Position numbers and translations under genes: made by a program
The notes under the pieces: generated by a model
The model's input: the letters and a program-made list of their open reading frames with translations, nothing else
The model's database searches: none
Told to the model about the DNA's origin: nothing
NCBI RefSeq assembly: GCF_020880815.1
Contig: NZ_JAJITD010000001.1
Coordinates: forward strand, 372,001 to 436,000
Direction: 5' to 3'
From: Paraburkholderia sejongensis
Lineage (GTDB): Bacteria > Pseudomonadota > Gammaproteobacteria > Burkholderiales > Burkholderiaceae
DNA length: 64,000 bases
In this document: piece by piece, positions 53,632 through 64,000 of the stretch
Position numbering within the stretch: position 1 is the first letter of the stretch
Layout: every line of letters starts with the position of its first letter

Positions 53632-54870
53632 GTGAAACCGATTCTCAAATCCAACAAATTGTTGAATGTCTGCTACGACATTCGCGGGCCCGTTCTCGAA
53701 CATGCGAAGCGGCTCGAAGAAGAGGGCCACCGGATCATCAAGCTCAATATCGGCAATCTCGCGCCGTTCGGCTTCGACGCGCCTGAAGAGATCATTCAGG
53801 ACATGATCCGCAACCTGCCGAATTCGTCGGGCTACTCGGATTCGAAAGGCGTGTTCGCCGCGCGCAAGGCGATCATGCACTACACCCAGCAAAAGGGCGT
53901 GCAGGGCGTCGAACTGGACGACATCTACATCGGCAACGGCGCGTCCGAGCTGATCGTGATGGCGCTGCAGGGGCTCGTCAACGACGGCGACGAAGTGCTG
54001 CTGCCGGCTCCCGACTACCCGCTGTGGACCGCCGGCGTCAGCCTCGCGGGCGGCACCCCGGTGCATTACACGTGCGACGAGTCGAACAGCTGGATGCCCG
54101 ATCTGGACGACATCCGCGCGAAGATCACCCCGAACACCCGCGCGCTGGTCGTGATCAACCCGAACAACCCGACCGGCGCGCTGTATTCGGACGAACTGCT
54201 GCTCGGCCTGATTGAAATCGCCCGTCAGCACGGGCTGATCATCTTCGCCGACGAGGTCTACGACAAGATCGTCTACGACGGCAAGACCCATACGTCGATG
54301 GCGTCGCTGTCGCAAGACGTGATCACCGTCACCTTCAACAGCCTGTCGAAAAGCTATCGCTCGTGCGGCTATCGCGCCGGCTGGATGGCGATTTCGGGCC
54401 TGACCGGCGAAAATCGCCGGCTCGCCAAAGACTATCTGGAAGGCCTCGGCATCCTCGCATCGATGCGGCTGTGCCCGAACGTGCCGGGCCAGTACGCGAT
54501 CCAGACCGCGCTCGGCGGCTATCAGAGCATCAACGACCTGATCGTGCCGGGCGGGCGCCTGTACAAGCAGCGCGAACTCGCGTACGACATGCTGACCGCG
54601 ATTCCCGGCGTCAGCTGCGTGAAGCCGGAGGCGGCGCTCTATATGTTCCCGCGCCTCGACCCGAAGGTGTATCCGATCCAGAACGACCAGCAGTTCATCC
54701 TCGATCTGCTGCTGGCCGAACGCGTGCTGCTCGTGCAGGGCACCGGCTTTAACTGGAAGACGCCGGATCACTTCCGCGTCGTGTTCCTGCCGAACGTCGA
54801 CGACCTGACCGATTCGATCAACCGGATCGCGCGCTTCCTCGACGGATACCGCAAACGTCACACCGCCTGA
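53632..54870 (+). CDS. alaA: Glutamate-pyruvate aminotransferase AlaA
   Basis: A 412-residue class I PLP aminotransferase making alanine from pyruvate and glutamate. From GTG 53632 it reads KPILKSNKLLNVCYDIRGPV, aligning with the E. coli AlaA start; no ATG fits in frame. NPNNPTGALYS, ADEVYDKIVYDG and the PLP-lysine segment FNSLSKSYRSCGYRAGW are clear. ASMRLCPNVPGQYAIQTALG is near-identical to E. coli. The open frame continues upstream to 53425 without a ribosome site. It lies 81 bases before hom, so alaA-hom-thrC may form one transcript, a common betaproteobacterial order. Confidence 0.95.
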   Translation: MKPILKSNKLLNVCYDIRGPVLEHAKRLEEEGHRIIKLNIGNLAPFGFDAPEEIIQDMIRNLPNSSGYSDSKGVFAARKAIMHYTQQKGVQGVELDDIYIGNGASELIVMALQGLVNDGDEVLLPAPDYPLWTAGVSLAGGTPVHYTCDESNSWMPDLDDIRAKITPNTRALVVINPNNPTGALYSDELLLGLIEIARQHGLIIFADEVYDKIVYDGKTHTSMASLSQDVITVTFNSLSKSYRSCGYRAGWMAISGLTGENRRLAKDYLEGLGILASMRLCPNVPGQYAIQTALGGYQSINDLIVPGGRLYKQRELAYDMLTAIPGVSCVKPEAALYMFPRLDPKVYPIQNDQQFILDLLLAERVLLVQGTGFNWKTPDHFRVVFLPNVDDLTDSINRIARFLDGYRKRHTA

Positions 54871-54951
54871 GCCAGCCTCGCGTACGATGTGGCGCGACGC
54901 GCGCCACTCCCGACTCCCGTTTTTTAATCATTTACTCGAAACACACGCTGC

Positions 54952-56283
<1,332 letters not shown>

Positions 56284-56291
56284 GCCGAACT

Positions 56292-57743
56292 ATGAACTAC
56301 CTATCCACGCGCGGCGCCGGAGCCGGCGAGCGCCATACCTTCTCCGACATCCTGCTGGGCGGCCTCGCGAAAGACGGCGGCCTGTATCTGCCGGCCGCGT
56401 ACCCGCGCGTCAGCGCCGATGAACTCACGCGCTGGCGCACGCTGCCGTACGCGGATCTCGCATTCGAGATCCTGTCGAAGTTCTGCGACGACATTCCCGC
56501 CGAAGACCTGCGCGCGCTGACCCGCAAGACCTACACGGCCGCCACGTACTGCAACGTGCGCGACGACGAAAGCGCCGCGCAGATCACGCCGCTCAAGACG
56601 CTCGGCACCGAGAACGACGCGCCGCTCGCGTTGCTCGAACTGTCGAACGGGCCGACGCTCGCGTTCAAGGACATGGCGATGCAGCTGATCGGCAACCTGT
56701 TCGAGTACGCGCTGGCCAAGCACGGCGAGACGCTGAACATCCTCGGCGCGACCTCGGGCGACACCGGCAGCGCCGCCGAATACGCGATGCGCGGTAAACA
56801 AGGCATCCGCGTGTTCATGCTGTCGCCGCACAAGAAAATGAGCGCGTTCCAGACCGCGCAGATGTATAGCCTGCAGGATCCGAACATCTTCAACCTCGCG
56901 GTCGAAGGCGTGTTCGACGACGCACAGGACATCGTCAAGGCGGTTTCGAACGATCACGCGTTCAAGGCGAAGTACAAGATCGGCACGGTCAATTCGATCA
57001 ACTGGGCGCGCGTTGTCGCGCAGGTCGTCTACTACTTCAAGGGCTACTTCGCGGCGACGAAGAGCAATGACGAGCGCGTGTCGTTCACGGTGCCGTCGGG
57101 TAACTTCGGCAACGTGTGCGCGGGGCACATCGCGCGCATGATGGGGCTGCCGATCGAGAAGCTGGTCGTCGCGACCAACGAGAACGACGTGCTCGACGAG
57201 TTCTTTCGCACCGGCATCTACCGCGTGCGCAAGGCGGCCGAGACGTATCACACGAGCAGCCCGAGCATGGACATCTCGAAGGCGTCGAACTTCGAGCGCT
57301 TCGTGTTCGATCTGCTCGGCCGCGATCCGGCGCGCGTGCTGCAACTGTTTCGCGACGTCGAAGAGAAGGGCGGCTTCGATCTCGCGGCGAGCGGCGACTT
57401 CGCGCGGGTCAAGGAATTCGGCTTCGTGTCGGGCAGCAGCAACCACGACAGCCGGGTCGAGACGATCCGCGACGTGTTCCAGCGTTACGACACGATGATC
57501 GACACGCATACGGCCGACGGCGTGAAGGTCGCGCGCGAGCACCTGCAAGCGGGTATCCCGATGATCGTGCTGGAGACCGCGCAGCCGATCAAATTCGGCG
57601 AGACGATCCGTGAAGCGCTGCTGCGCGAGCCGGAACGGCCGGCCGCATTCTCGGGACTCGAAGCACTGCCGCAGCGCTTCGAGGTCGTGCCGGCCGATGT
57701 GCAGCGGGTGAAGGACTTCATCGTCGCCAACACGGGCGCATAA
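56292..57743 (+). CDS. thrC: Threonine synthase
   Basis: A 483-residue PLP enzyme that turns O-phosphohomoserine into threonine. It opens MNYLSTRGAGAGERHTFSDI; PLP Lys in SNGPTLAFKDMAMQ; phosphate loop GATSGDTGSAAEYAMRGKQG; VPSGNFGNVCAGHIARMMGL. The length fits the long, E. coli/yeast-like class. Coupled with hom in the threonine branch. Confidence 0.98.
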   Translation: MNYLSTRGAGAGERHTFSDILLGGLAKDGGLYLPAAYPRVSADELTRWRTLPYADLAFEILSKFCDDIPAEDLRALTRKTYTAATYCNVRDDESAAQITPLKTLGTENDAPLALLELSNGPTLAFKDMAMQLIGNLFEYALAKHGETLNILGATSGDTGSAAEYAMRGKQGIRVFMLSPHKKMSAFQTAQMYSLQDPNIFNLAVEGVFDDAQDIVKAVSNDHAFKAKYKIGTVNSINWARVVAQVVYYFKGYFAATKSNDERVSFTVPSGNFGNVCAGHIARMMGLPIEKLVVATNENDVLDEFFRTGIYRVRKAAETYHTSSPSMDISKASNFERFVFDLLGRDPARVLQLFRDVEEKGGFDLAASGDFARVKEFGFVSGSSNHDSRVETIRDVFQRYDTMIDTHTADGVKVAREHLQAGIPMIVLETAQPIKFGETIREALLREPERPAAFSGLEALPQRFEVVPADVQRVKDFIVANTGA

Positions 57744-57897
57744 GCCGCGCGCGGGACGATAAACGGGCGGGCGTTGCTGCGGCAACCCCGCCGCCCCGCA
57801 CCGAAAAACACAAAAAGCTCTCCATGACGCCAGGCCGCCCAGGCTGATGGCATCGGCCGCTACAATGCTCTTTTAATCCGCGGCTTCGAACTCCCAG

Positions 57898-59160
57898 ATG
57901 TCCACTCCCACGCCCCGCGCCCCGATGCTCGCCACCGGCGAGGCATTGGCGATCCTGCTCGACGCCGCGCACCCGATCGACGGCACGGAAACGATCCCCA
58001 CGCTCGACGCGCTGAACCGCGTGCTGTCCGCCGACGTCACGTCGCCGCTCGACGTCCCGCCGATGCACACCAGTGCGATGGACGGCTACGCGGTGCGAAT
58101 CGCCGATCTCGCGCACGGCAGCCGCCTGCCGGTGTCGCAGCGGATTCCCGCCGGTCATGCGCCGGCGCCGCTCGCGGCCGGCAGCGCGGCGCGCATCTTC
58201 ACCGGCGCGACAGTGCCGCCGGGGGCGGACGCGGTCGTGATGCAGGAGCAGACCGAGGCCGCCGGCGACGAAGTGACGATCGTGCATCGGCCGCAGGCGG
58301 GCGAGTGGATCACCGCGCAGGGCGCCGACATCCGCGCGGGCTCGGTGATCCTCCCGGCCGGCACCCGGCTCACGCCGCAGGCGCTGGGGCTGGCGGCGTC
58401 GGTCGGCTGCGCGCGGCTCGATGTGCGTCGCCGAGTGAAAGTCGCGGTGTTCTTCACTGGCGACGAACTGACAATGCCCGGCGAGCCGCTCAAGCCAGGC
58501 GCGATTTACAACTCGAACCGCTTCACGCTGCGCGGGCTGCTCGAGAACCTCGGCTGCGACGTGACCGATTACGGCATCGTCGCGGATCGGCTGGACGCGA
58601 CTCGCGCGACGCTGCGCGAAGCCGCCCAAGGGCACGACCTGATTCTGACTTGCGGCGGCGTGTCGGTCGGCGAGGAAGATCACGTGAAGCCGGCGGTCGA
58701 AGCCGAAGGGCGTCTCGCGCTGTGGCAGATCGCGATGAAGCCGGGCAAGCCGCTCGCGTTCGGCGCGGTGCGCCGTGGCGCGGAGTCGGGTGCAGACCGT
58801 GGCGCAGACCCCGGCGCCGAAACCTTCTTCATCGGCTTACCCGGCAACCCGGTGTCGAGCTTCGTCACCTTCCTGCTGTTCGTGCGGCCGTTCGTGCTGC
58901 GCCTCGCCGGCGTGCAGGCGGTCGCGCCGCGCGCGCTGTCGCTGCGCGCCGACTTCACCCAGGGCAAGGCCGATCGACGCAACGAGTTTCTGCGCGCGCG
59001 CGTCAATCCGGCGGGCGGCCTCGATCTGTTCCCGAATCAGAGCTCGGCTGTGCTGACGTCGACCGTGCGGGGCGACGGGCTGATCGACAATCCGCCGAAC
59101 CACGCGATCAGCGCCGGCGAGACCGTGCGCTTCATTCCGTTTTCCGAACTGCTGAACTGA
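57898..59160 (+). CDS. moeA: Molybdopterin molybdenumtransferase MoeA
   Basis: A 420-residue enzyme that inserts molybdate into adenylated molybdopterin. Four-domain layout: LDALNRVLSADVTSPLDVPP and HTSAMDGYAVR (domain 1-2), TGATVPPGADAVVMQEQ, then the MogA-like domain with TCGGVSVGEEDHVKPAVE and MKPGKPLAFG, FFIGLPGNPVSSFVTFLLF. A short Ala/Gly insertion (RRGAESGADRGADPGAE) precedes the last motif. First of moeA-moaD-moaE on this strand. Confidence 0.97.
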   Translation: MSTPTPRAPMLATGEALAILLDAAHPIDGTETIPTLDALNRVLSADVTSPLDVPPMHTSAMDGYAVRIADLAHGSRLPVSQRIPAGHAPAPLAAGSAARIFTGATVPPGADAVVMQEQTEAAGDEVTIVHRPQAGEWITAQGADIRAGSVILPAGTRLTPQALGLAASVGCARLDVRRRVKVAVFFTGDELTMPGEPLKPGAIYNSNRFTLRGLLENLGCDVTDYGIVADRLDATRATLREAAQGHDLILTCGGVSVGEEDHVKPAVEAEGRLALWQIAMKPGKPLAFGAVRRGAESGADRGADPGAETFFIGLPGNPVSSFVTFLLFVRPFVLRLAGVQAVAPRALSLRADFTQGKADRRNEFLRARVNPAGGLDLFPNQSSAVLTSTVRGDGLIDNPPNHAISAGETVRFIPFSELLN

Positions 59161-59205
59161 GGCCGGCGAGTCGCGGCAGACGCGACTCGGACCGGCGCTA
59201 ATCCG

Positions 59206-59463
59206 ATGAAGATTGAACTCCGATATTTTGCGAGCGTGCGAGAAGCGCTCAACCTGGCCGACGAAACCGTCGAGCTGCCGTCCGGCATCGCGACCGTCGG
59301 CGACGTGCGCGCGTGGCTACGCGTGCGCGGCGGCGTGTGGGCGGAGACACTGGCCGAGGGCCGCGCGTTGCGAATGGCCTGCAACCACGTGATGACCGAC
59401 GCGAGCACGCGCCTGACCGACGGCTGCGAGGTCGCGTTCTTTCCGCCGGTTACCGGCGGCTGA
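59206..59463 (+). CDS. moaD: Molybdopterin synthase sulfur carrier subunit MoaD
   Basis: An 85-residue ubiquitin-like protein ending in Gly-Gly (FFPPVTGG), the tail that carries the thiocarboxylate sulfur. It begins MKIELRYFASVREALNLADE. It works with MoaE to make molybdopterin from cyclic pyranopterin. 45 bases after moeA. Confidence 0.96.
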   Translation: MKIELRYFASVREALNLADETVELPSGIATVGDVRAWLRVRGGVWAETLAEGRALRMACNHVMTDASTRLTDGCEVAFFPPVTGG

Positions 59464-59481
59464 ACGCGCGTTCGCAGTCAG

Positions 59482-59508
59482 CGCGTTTGCCGCGTTTGCC
59501 GCGTTTGC
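59482..59508. repeat. 9-base tandem repeat x3 between moaD and moaE
   Basis: CGCGTTTGC three times head to tail in the 73-base moaD-moaE gap, ending 28 bases before moaE. Confidence 0.93.
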
Positions 59509-59536
59509 CTTTAGCCAACAGCCTCAGGAGTCGTCC

Positions 59537-60013
59537 ATGCCCGTTCGCGTCCAGACCGAAGATTTCGACCTCAGCGCCGAGGTCGCCGCGCTGCGCGCGC
59601 GCAATCCGAAAATCGGCGCGGTGGCCTGCTTCGTCGGCACGGTGCGCGATCTGAACGAGGGCAGCGCGGTCGAGACGATGGAGCTCGAGCATTACCCGGG
59701 CATGACCGAGAAGTCGCTCGAGGCGATCATCGAGCGGGCGCGCGAACGTTGGCCGGGCATCGAGGTGCTGATCGTGCACCGGGTCGGCAAACTGTATCCG
59801 CTCGATCAGATCGTGCTGGTCGCGACGACGGCCGCGCATCGCGGCGACGCGTTCGCGTCGTGCGAATTCGTGATGGACTATCTGAAGACTGAAGCGCCGT
59901 TCTGGAAGAAGGAAAAGACCGACGCGGGCGAGCGCTGGGTCGACGCACGCGTGACCGATGATGCCGCGCTCGCGCGTTGGGGTGTCGAATCGGGGAACCG
60001 GACTGCGGAGTAG
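59537..60013 (+). CDS. moaE: Molybdopterin synthase catalytic subunit MoaE
   Basis: A 158-residue catalytic partner of MoaD. VACFVGTVRDLNEGSAVETM, LEHYPGMTEKSLEAIIERA, VLIVHRVGKLYPLDQIVLVA and the active-site Lys region FWKKEKTDAGERWVDA are complete. The start MPVRVQTEDFDLSAEVAALR is typical of the family. Confidence 0.97.
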   Translation: MPVRVQTEDFDLSAEVAALRARNPKIGAVACFVGTVRDLNEGSAVETMELEHYPGMTEKSLEAIIERARERWPGIEVLIVHRVGKLYPLDQIVLVATTAAHRGDAFASCEFVMDYLKTEAPFWKKEKTDAGERWVDARVTDDAALARWGVESGNRTAE

Positions 60014-60060
60014 ATCGGCGTTCGCTGCCGCCGGCAGCGCGCGGCGTCGCCCACGGACTC

Positions 60061-60084
60061 ACGCACCCACGCACCCACGCACCC
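60061..60084. repeat. 8-base tandem repeat x3 (ACGCACCC)
   Basis: Three perfect copies between the convergent moaE and haemoglobin genes. Not a terminator; probably slippage. Confidence 0.9.
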
Positions 60085-60116
60085 GAGCGTACGGCGCCAA
60101 AACCAACCCAACCTTC

Positions 60117-60659
60117 TCACTCGTCCCGCGACCGCCCGATGATCGGCACCGGAAACGGCTCGCCGGCTGGTCGCGATGGATGCGCGTCGTCGTCATCGCG
60201 CGGCCGACGCTTTGGTGCGACCCGTTCGAGCAGCGCCTGCTGCTCCGGCGGAATCTTGTAATCCCAGCCGAACCGGCTCAGCTGCAGGCTCTGCGCGATC
60301 CGCAGCGCCGGCTCCATGAAGCGCACCGCCGCGGCCGGCTGGTAGCGCGATTCGACCGTATCCAGAAACAGGTAGAGCCAGCGGCTGAAGTGCCGGGGCT
60401 CGACGCCTTCGAGCGGTTGATGCGCCTGTTGCACGTTGCCGCGATACTGCTTCGCGCCAAGCACGAGGCTGCCCCAGAACGTGCACATCTTCGGCAGATG
60501 ATCGTCCCAGCGGCCCGCGAGCTTCGCGTCGAAAACCGGGCCCAGTAGCGGATCGGCGCGGACCCGGTCGTAAAAGCCATACACGAGCGCGCGAATGTTC
60601 TCGTCGGTGGGTTCGGGCGCGCGCTCGACCGGCGGCGCGGCGGGGAAAGACGGATTCAT
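60117..60659 (-). CDS. Group III truncated haemoglobin
   Basis: A 180-residue protein with a trHb3 domain: LVYGFYDRVRADPLLGPVFD, WDDHLPKMCTFWGSLVLG, and the proximal histidine probably His90 in EGVEPRHFSRWLYLF. Group III globins bind O2 and NO and are linked with nitrosative stress in Campylobacter. About 35 residues of basic/acidic tail (RPRDDDDAHPSRPAGE) extend past the fold. Start ATG 60659 (MNPSFPAAPP) is used; the frame upstream is Arg-rich. It is divergent from an NsrR-type gene, which supports a nitric-oxide role. Confidence 0.9.
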   Translation of the reverse strand: MNPSFPAAPPVERAPEPTDENIRALVYGFYDRVRADPLLGPVFDAKLAGRWDDHLPKMCTFWGSLVLGAKQYRGNVQQAHQPLEGVEPRHFSRWLYLFLDTVESRYQPAAAVRFMEPALRIAQSLQLSRFGWDYKIPPEQQALLERVAPKRRPRDDDDAHPSRPAGEPFPVPIIGRSRDE

Positions 60660-61019
60660 ACGGATTCCACAAAAATACAATTTCTGACGCCGACGACTCG
60701 CGACGACTGGTAACCGCTGCGCGCCCCCCGCGGCCTCGAGTCCCGCGTGGCGCGTGGCGCGCGAGCGGCTCCGGTAACGCAAAACGGCTGAGGTCCGGCG
60801 CGGCCGAACGGAAGAAAGGCTCGAAACCCCTGTTTTTCGTATCAATGATCGAAGCGAGAAACGTTACCATTGCCGATGCACAATGACTAAAGACCGATGC
60901 CGTCCGCTCCTCATGTTAGGTCGCGGTGTTGGACCCGTAGCGGCAACCCTTGCATCGACGCGGTTATCCGCGCCATCGCGGCCCTCTGAATCGTTGCTTT
61001 TCACGTCATACCAGAACTT
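60660..61019. other. Divergent promoter region, globin / nsrR
   Basis: 360 bases between two divergent starts. It should carry both promoters. I looked for an NsrR-like inverted repeat (AAGATGyATTT-type) and did not see a clear one. The segment around 60835-60885 is the least GC-rich. Confidence 0.4.
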
Positions 61020-61547
61020 ATGAGACTCACCGACTACACCGATTACTCGCTGCGCGTGCTGCTCTATCTCGCGGTGCGGGGCGACGGATTATCGACGATT
61101 CAGGACATTTCGCAAGCGTACGGAATTTCCAAGAACCATCTGATGAAAGTCGTGCAGCAACTGGGTGAGCGGGGCTGGGTCGAGACCGTGCGCGGCCGCA
61201 ACGGCGGCTTGCGGCTCAGCGCACAAACGTGTGCGGTGACGGTCGGTGAGGTGGTGCGGCTGACGGAGAGCGATTTCGCGCTGGTCGGCTGTCTGCCGGA
61301 CCGCCAGGGCGCGCAGCGCGCCTGTGTGATCACGTCGCATTGCCGTTTGCGCGGGGCGTTGCAGGCGGCGAACCGGGCGTTTCTCGCGGAACTCGATCGA
61401 TATACGATTGGCGACGTCGCGCAGCCGCAAAGTCCGCTCGCGGCGCTGCTCGGGCTGAGCGTCGGAATTCCGCTGGTGCCGCTCGCGAGCGCGGAGTCGG
61501 GGCCGGGCGGTCCGGGCAGCGGCGGCACTCCAGCGCCGGCCGTGTGA
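61020..61547 (+). CDS. nsrR: Rrf2-family regulator, NsrR-type
   Basis: A 175-residue winged-helix Fe-S regulator. MRLTDYTDYSLRVLLYLAVR is the NsrR opening; STIQDISQAYGISKNHLMKV is the recognition region, followed by a wing (VRGRNGGLRLS). Three Cys follow: Cys91, Cys102 and Cys108. In characterised NsrR the first two are about five residues apart; here ten residues intervene. NsrR senses NO through its Fe-S cluster and represses NO-detoxification genes; the divergent truncated haemoglobin is a natural target. The tail beyond 150 is Gly/Pro-rich. Confidence 0.88.
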   Translation: MRLTDYTDYSLRVLLYLAVRGDGLSTIQDISQAYGISKNHLMKVVQQLGERGWVETVRGRNGGLRLSAQTCAVTVGEVVRLTESDFALVGCLPDRQGAQRACVITSHCRLRGALQAANRAFLAELDRYTIGDVAQPQSPLAALLGLSVGIPLVPLASAESGPGGPGSGGTPAPAV

Positions 61548-61611
61548 AAACGGGGCCACGACAGACGTTTCTCTCAAATGTCAAATAGTTGCGCCCGAGG
61601 CCAAAAAAACG

Positions 61612-61640
61612 CTTGAAACCCTAATAATTCGCCTCAATTT
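61612..61640 (+). promoter_or_regulatory. Heat-shock (sigma-32) promoter of clpB
   Basis: -35 CTTGAAA (61612-61618), a perfect RpoH-type box, and -10 CCTCAATTT (61632-61640), close to CCCCATnT, with 13 bases between. It sits 28 bases before the clpB ATG, leaving a short leader with GGAGG at 61656-61660. Confidence 0.8.
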
Positions 61641-61667
61641 GGTGGTAATCGAAATTGGAGGTCTCTA

Positions 61668-64000
61668 ATGAGAATCGACAAACTCACCACTAAATTCCAG
61701 GAAGCGCTTGCCGATGCGCAAAGTCTCGCGGTCGGGCATGACAATCAATACATCGAACCGCTTCACGTGCTGTCGGCTCTCGTCGCGCAGCAGGACGGTT
61801 CCGCGCGCTCGCTGCTGTCGCGCGCCGGCGTCCACGTGCAGCCGCTGCAGACCGCGTTGAACGACGCGATCACGCGCCTGCCGCAGGTGCGGGGCACCGA
61901 CGGCAACGTGCAGATCGGCCGCGAACTGACCGGTCTGCTGAATCAGGCCGACAAGGAAGCGCAGAAGCTCAACGACACGTTCATCGCGAGCGAGATGTTC
62001 CTGCTCGCGGTCGCCGACGACAAGGGCGAGGCCGGCCGGCTCGCGCGCGAGCACGGCCTGTCGCGCAAGTCGCTCGAAAGCGCGATCGCCGCGGTACGCG
62101 GCGGCTCGCAGGTGCATAGCCAGGACGCCGAGAGCCAGCGTGAAGCCTTGAAGAAATACACGATCGACCTGACCGAGCGCGCCCGCGCGGGCAAGCTCGA
62201 TCCGGTGATCGGCCGCGACGACGAAATCCGTCGCTCGATCCAGATCCTGCAACGCCGCACCAAGAACAACCCGGTGCTGATCGGCGAGCCGGGGGTGGGC
62301 AAGACCGCGATCGTCGAAGGTCTCGCGCAGCGCATCGTCAACGGCGAAGTGCCGGAGACGCTGAAGAACAAGCGCGTGCTGTCGCTCGACATGGCCGCGC
62401 TGCTGGCCGGCGCCAAGTATCGCGGCGAGTTCGAGGAGCGCCTGAAGGCGGTGCTCAACGACATCGCGAAGGACGAAGGGCAGACCATCGTCTTTATCGA
62501 CGAAATCCACACGATGGTCGGCGCGGGCAAGGCCGAAGGCGCGATGGACGCGGGCAACATGCTCAAGCCGGCGCTCTCGCGCGGCGAACTGCACTGCGTC
62601 GGCGCGACCACGCTCGACGAGTATCGCAAGTACATCGAAAAGGACGCCGCGCTCGAGCGCCGCTTCCAGAAGGTGCTGGTGGACGAGCCGTCGGTCGAGG
62701 CGACCATCGCGATCCTGCGCGGCTTGCAGGAGCGCTATGAGCTGCACCACGGCGTCGACATCACCGACCCGGCGATCGTCGCGGCCGCCGAGCTGTCGCA
62801 TCGCTACATCACCGACCGCTTCCTGCCGGACAAGGCGATCGACCTGATCGACGAGGCCGCGTCGAAGATCAAGATGGAAATCGACTCGAAGCCGGAGGAG
62901 ATGGACCGGCTCGACCGTCGCCTGATCCAGCTGAAGATCGAGCGCGAGGCGGTCAAGAAGGAGAAGGACGAAGCGTCGCAGAAGCGTCTTCAGTTGATCG
63001 AAGAGGAAATCGAGCGTTTGAATCGCGAATATTCGGACCTCGAAGAAATCTGGACCGCGGAAAAAGCGGCCGTGCAGGGCAGCGCGCAGTTGAAGGAAGA
63101 GATCGAGAAGACCCGCGCGGAAATCACCCGTTTGCAGCGCGAAGGCAAGCTCGAGAAGGTCGCCGAACTGCAGTACGGCAAGCTGCCGGGGCTCGAGGCG
63201 CAACTGAAGGAAGTCACCCGTGCCGAGGCCGAGGAGCAGAACAGTCCGAAGCGTTTGCGGCTGCTGCGCACCCAGGTCGGCGCCGAGGAAATCGCCGAGG
63301 TGGTGTCGCGCGCGACCGGGATTCCGGTGTCGCGGATGATGCAGGGCGAGCGCGAAAAGCTGCTGCAGATCGAGGCGAAGCTGCATGAGCGGGTGGTCGG
63401 CCAGGACGAGGCGATCAGCGCGGTCGCCGATGCGATCCGCCGCTCGCGCGCGGGTCTCGCGGATCCGAACCGGCCGTACGGCTCGTTCCTGTTCCTCGGA
63501 CCGACCGGCGTCGGCAAGACCGAGCTGTGCAAGGCGCTGGCGTCGTTCCTGTTCGATTCGGAGGAACACCTTATCCGCATCGACATGAGCGAGTTCATGG
63601 AGAAGCACAGCGTCGCTCGGCTGATCGGCGCGCCGCCGGGCTATGTCGGCTACGAGGAGGGCGGCTATCTGACCGAGGCCGTGCGCCGCAAGCCCTATAG
63701 CGTGATCCTGCTCGACGAGATCGAGAAGGCGCATCCGGACGTGTTCAACGTGCTGCTGCAGGTGCTCGACGACGGCCGCATGACCGATGGCCAGGGGCGT
63801 ACCGTCGACTTCAAGAACACGGTGATCGTGATGACCTCGAACCTCGGCTCGCAGGTGATCCAGTCGATGGTCGGCGAGTCGCAGGACGCGGTCAAGGACG
63901 CGGTGTGGGAAGAGGTGAAGCTGCACTTCAGGCCCGAGTTCCTGAACCGGATCGACGATGTCGTCGTGTTCCATGCGCTCGATCGCTCGAACATCCAGTC
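61668..64000 (+). CDS. clpB: ATP-dependent chaperone ClpB (3' end outside window)
   Basis: A disaggregase of the Hsp100 family; 777 codons are present and the frame is open at the window edge. N-domain [20 protein letters not shown]; first Walker A GEPGVGKT at residues 206-213; [20 protein letters not shown] as Walker B; middle coiled coil (about 400-530, e.g. [20 protein letters not shown]), which separates ClpB from ClpA; second Walker A GPTGVGKT at 611-618; arginine-finger region [11 protein letters not shown] near the end. It works with DnaK to rescue aggregates after heat shock. Confidence 0.98.
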   Translation, partial: MRIDKLTTKFQEALADAQSLAVGHDNQYIEPLHVLSALVAQQDGSARSLLSRAGVHVQPLQTALNDAITRLPQVRGTDGNVQIGRELTGLLNQADKEAQKLNDTFIASEMFLLAVADDKGEAGRLAREHGLSRKSLESAIAAVRGGSQVHSQDAESQREALKKYTIDLTERARAGKLDPVIGRDDEIRRSIQILQRRTKNNPVLIGEPGVGKTAIVEGLAQRIVNGEVPETLKNKRVLSLDMAALLAGAKYRGEFEERLKAVLNDIAKDEGQTIVFIDEIHTMVGAGKAEGAMDAGNMLKPALSRGELHCVGATTLDEYRKYIEKDAALERRFQKVLVDEPSVEATIAILRGLQERYELHHGVDITDPAIVAAAELSHRYITDRFLPDKAIDLIDEAASKIKMEIDSKPEEMDRLDRRLIQLKIEREAVKKEKDEASQKRLQLIEEEIERLNREYSDLEEIWTAEKAAVQGSAQLKEEIEKTRAEITRLQREGKLEKVAELQYGKLPGLEAQLKEVTRAEAEEQNSPKRLRLLRTQVGAEEIAEVVSRATGIPVSRMMQGEREKLLQIEAKLHERVVGQDEAISAVADAIRRSRAGLADPNRPYGSFLFLGPTGVGKTELCKALASFLFDSEEHLIRIDMSEFMEKHSVARLIGAPPGYVGYEEGGYLTEAVRRKPYSVILLDEIEKAHPDVFNVLLQVLDDGRMTDGQGRTVDFKNTVIVMTSNLGSQVIQSMVGESQDAVKDAVWEEVKLHFRPEFLNRIDDVVVFHALDRSNIQ

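Noticed and set aside
61665..63974. 769-codon open frame antisense to clpB
   Set aside because: ClpB on the plus strand is unmistakable. The antisense frame is Arg/Leu/His/Gln-rich, the usual shadow produced by GC-rich third codon positions.

Overview
The window is about 64 kb of GC-rich (roughly 65 percent), densely coding bacterial chromosome. Protein sequences and gene order (rpsF-priB-rpsR-rplI-dnaB, a split-arnA L-Ara4N operon, sbp-cysT-cysW-cysA-cysB, a DUF4148 protein) point to a betaproteobacterium of the Burkholderia/Paraburkholderia group. I see no insertion sequence, prophage, CRISPR array or integration scar. It reads as ordinary core chromosome with a few lineage-specific small genes.

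Layout. 1-2.4 kb: TetR regulator (cut by the window edge), a 3-hydroxyisobutyryl-CoA hydrolase and a small membrane protein. 2.9-6.2 kb: sulfonate operon ssuD-ssuC-ssuB-ssuF with no adjacent ssuA or ssuE. 6.3-11.4 kb: small secreted or hypothetical proteins, dusA and tRNA-His. 11.5-20 kb: aldo/keto reductase, M20 peptidase with divergent LysR regulator, NodI/NodJ-type ABC exporter, universal stress protein. 20-20.9 kb: lexA with two SOS boxes and a small downstream gene. 21.1-26.3 kb: sulfate importer and cysB. 26.4-32.5 kb: asparaginase and the glyoxylate operon gcl-hyi-glxR with divergent LysR. 32.7-34.8 kb: ECF sigma/anti-sigma pair with codon-level tandem repeats. 35-38 kb: ribosomal proteins, priB and dnaB. 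38.2-39.8 kb: DUF47 regulator and Pit phosphate transporter. 40-45 kb: an SDR without the usual catalytic residues, an NlpC/P60 lipoprotein, a PIN-PhoH ATPase and a Bcp peroxiredoxin. 45.1-53.2 kb: complete lipid A L-Ara4N operon. 53.6-60 kb: alaA, hom, thrC, moeA, moaD, moaE. 60.1-61.5 kb: group III truncated haemoglobin divergent from an NsrR-type regulator. 61.6-64 kb: clpB (cut by the window edge) behind a heat-shock-type promoter.

Functional links. Two sulfur loci (organosulfonate and sulfate), with CysB encoded beside the second, make a sulfur-assimilation theme. The gcl cluster turns glyoxylate into glycerate. The arn genes make and attach aminoarabinose to lipid A. The haemoglobin/NsrR pair suggests a nitric-oxide response. 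The moa/moe genes supply molybdenum cofactor.

I did not find a clearly new multi-gene system. The best leads are the SDR without its catalytic residues, the lexA start region and its downstream small gene, the repeat-bearing sigma/anti-sigma pair, the widened cysteine spacing in NsrR, and the sulfonate operon without a binding protein.
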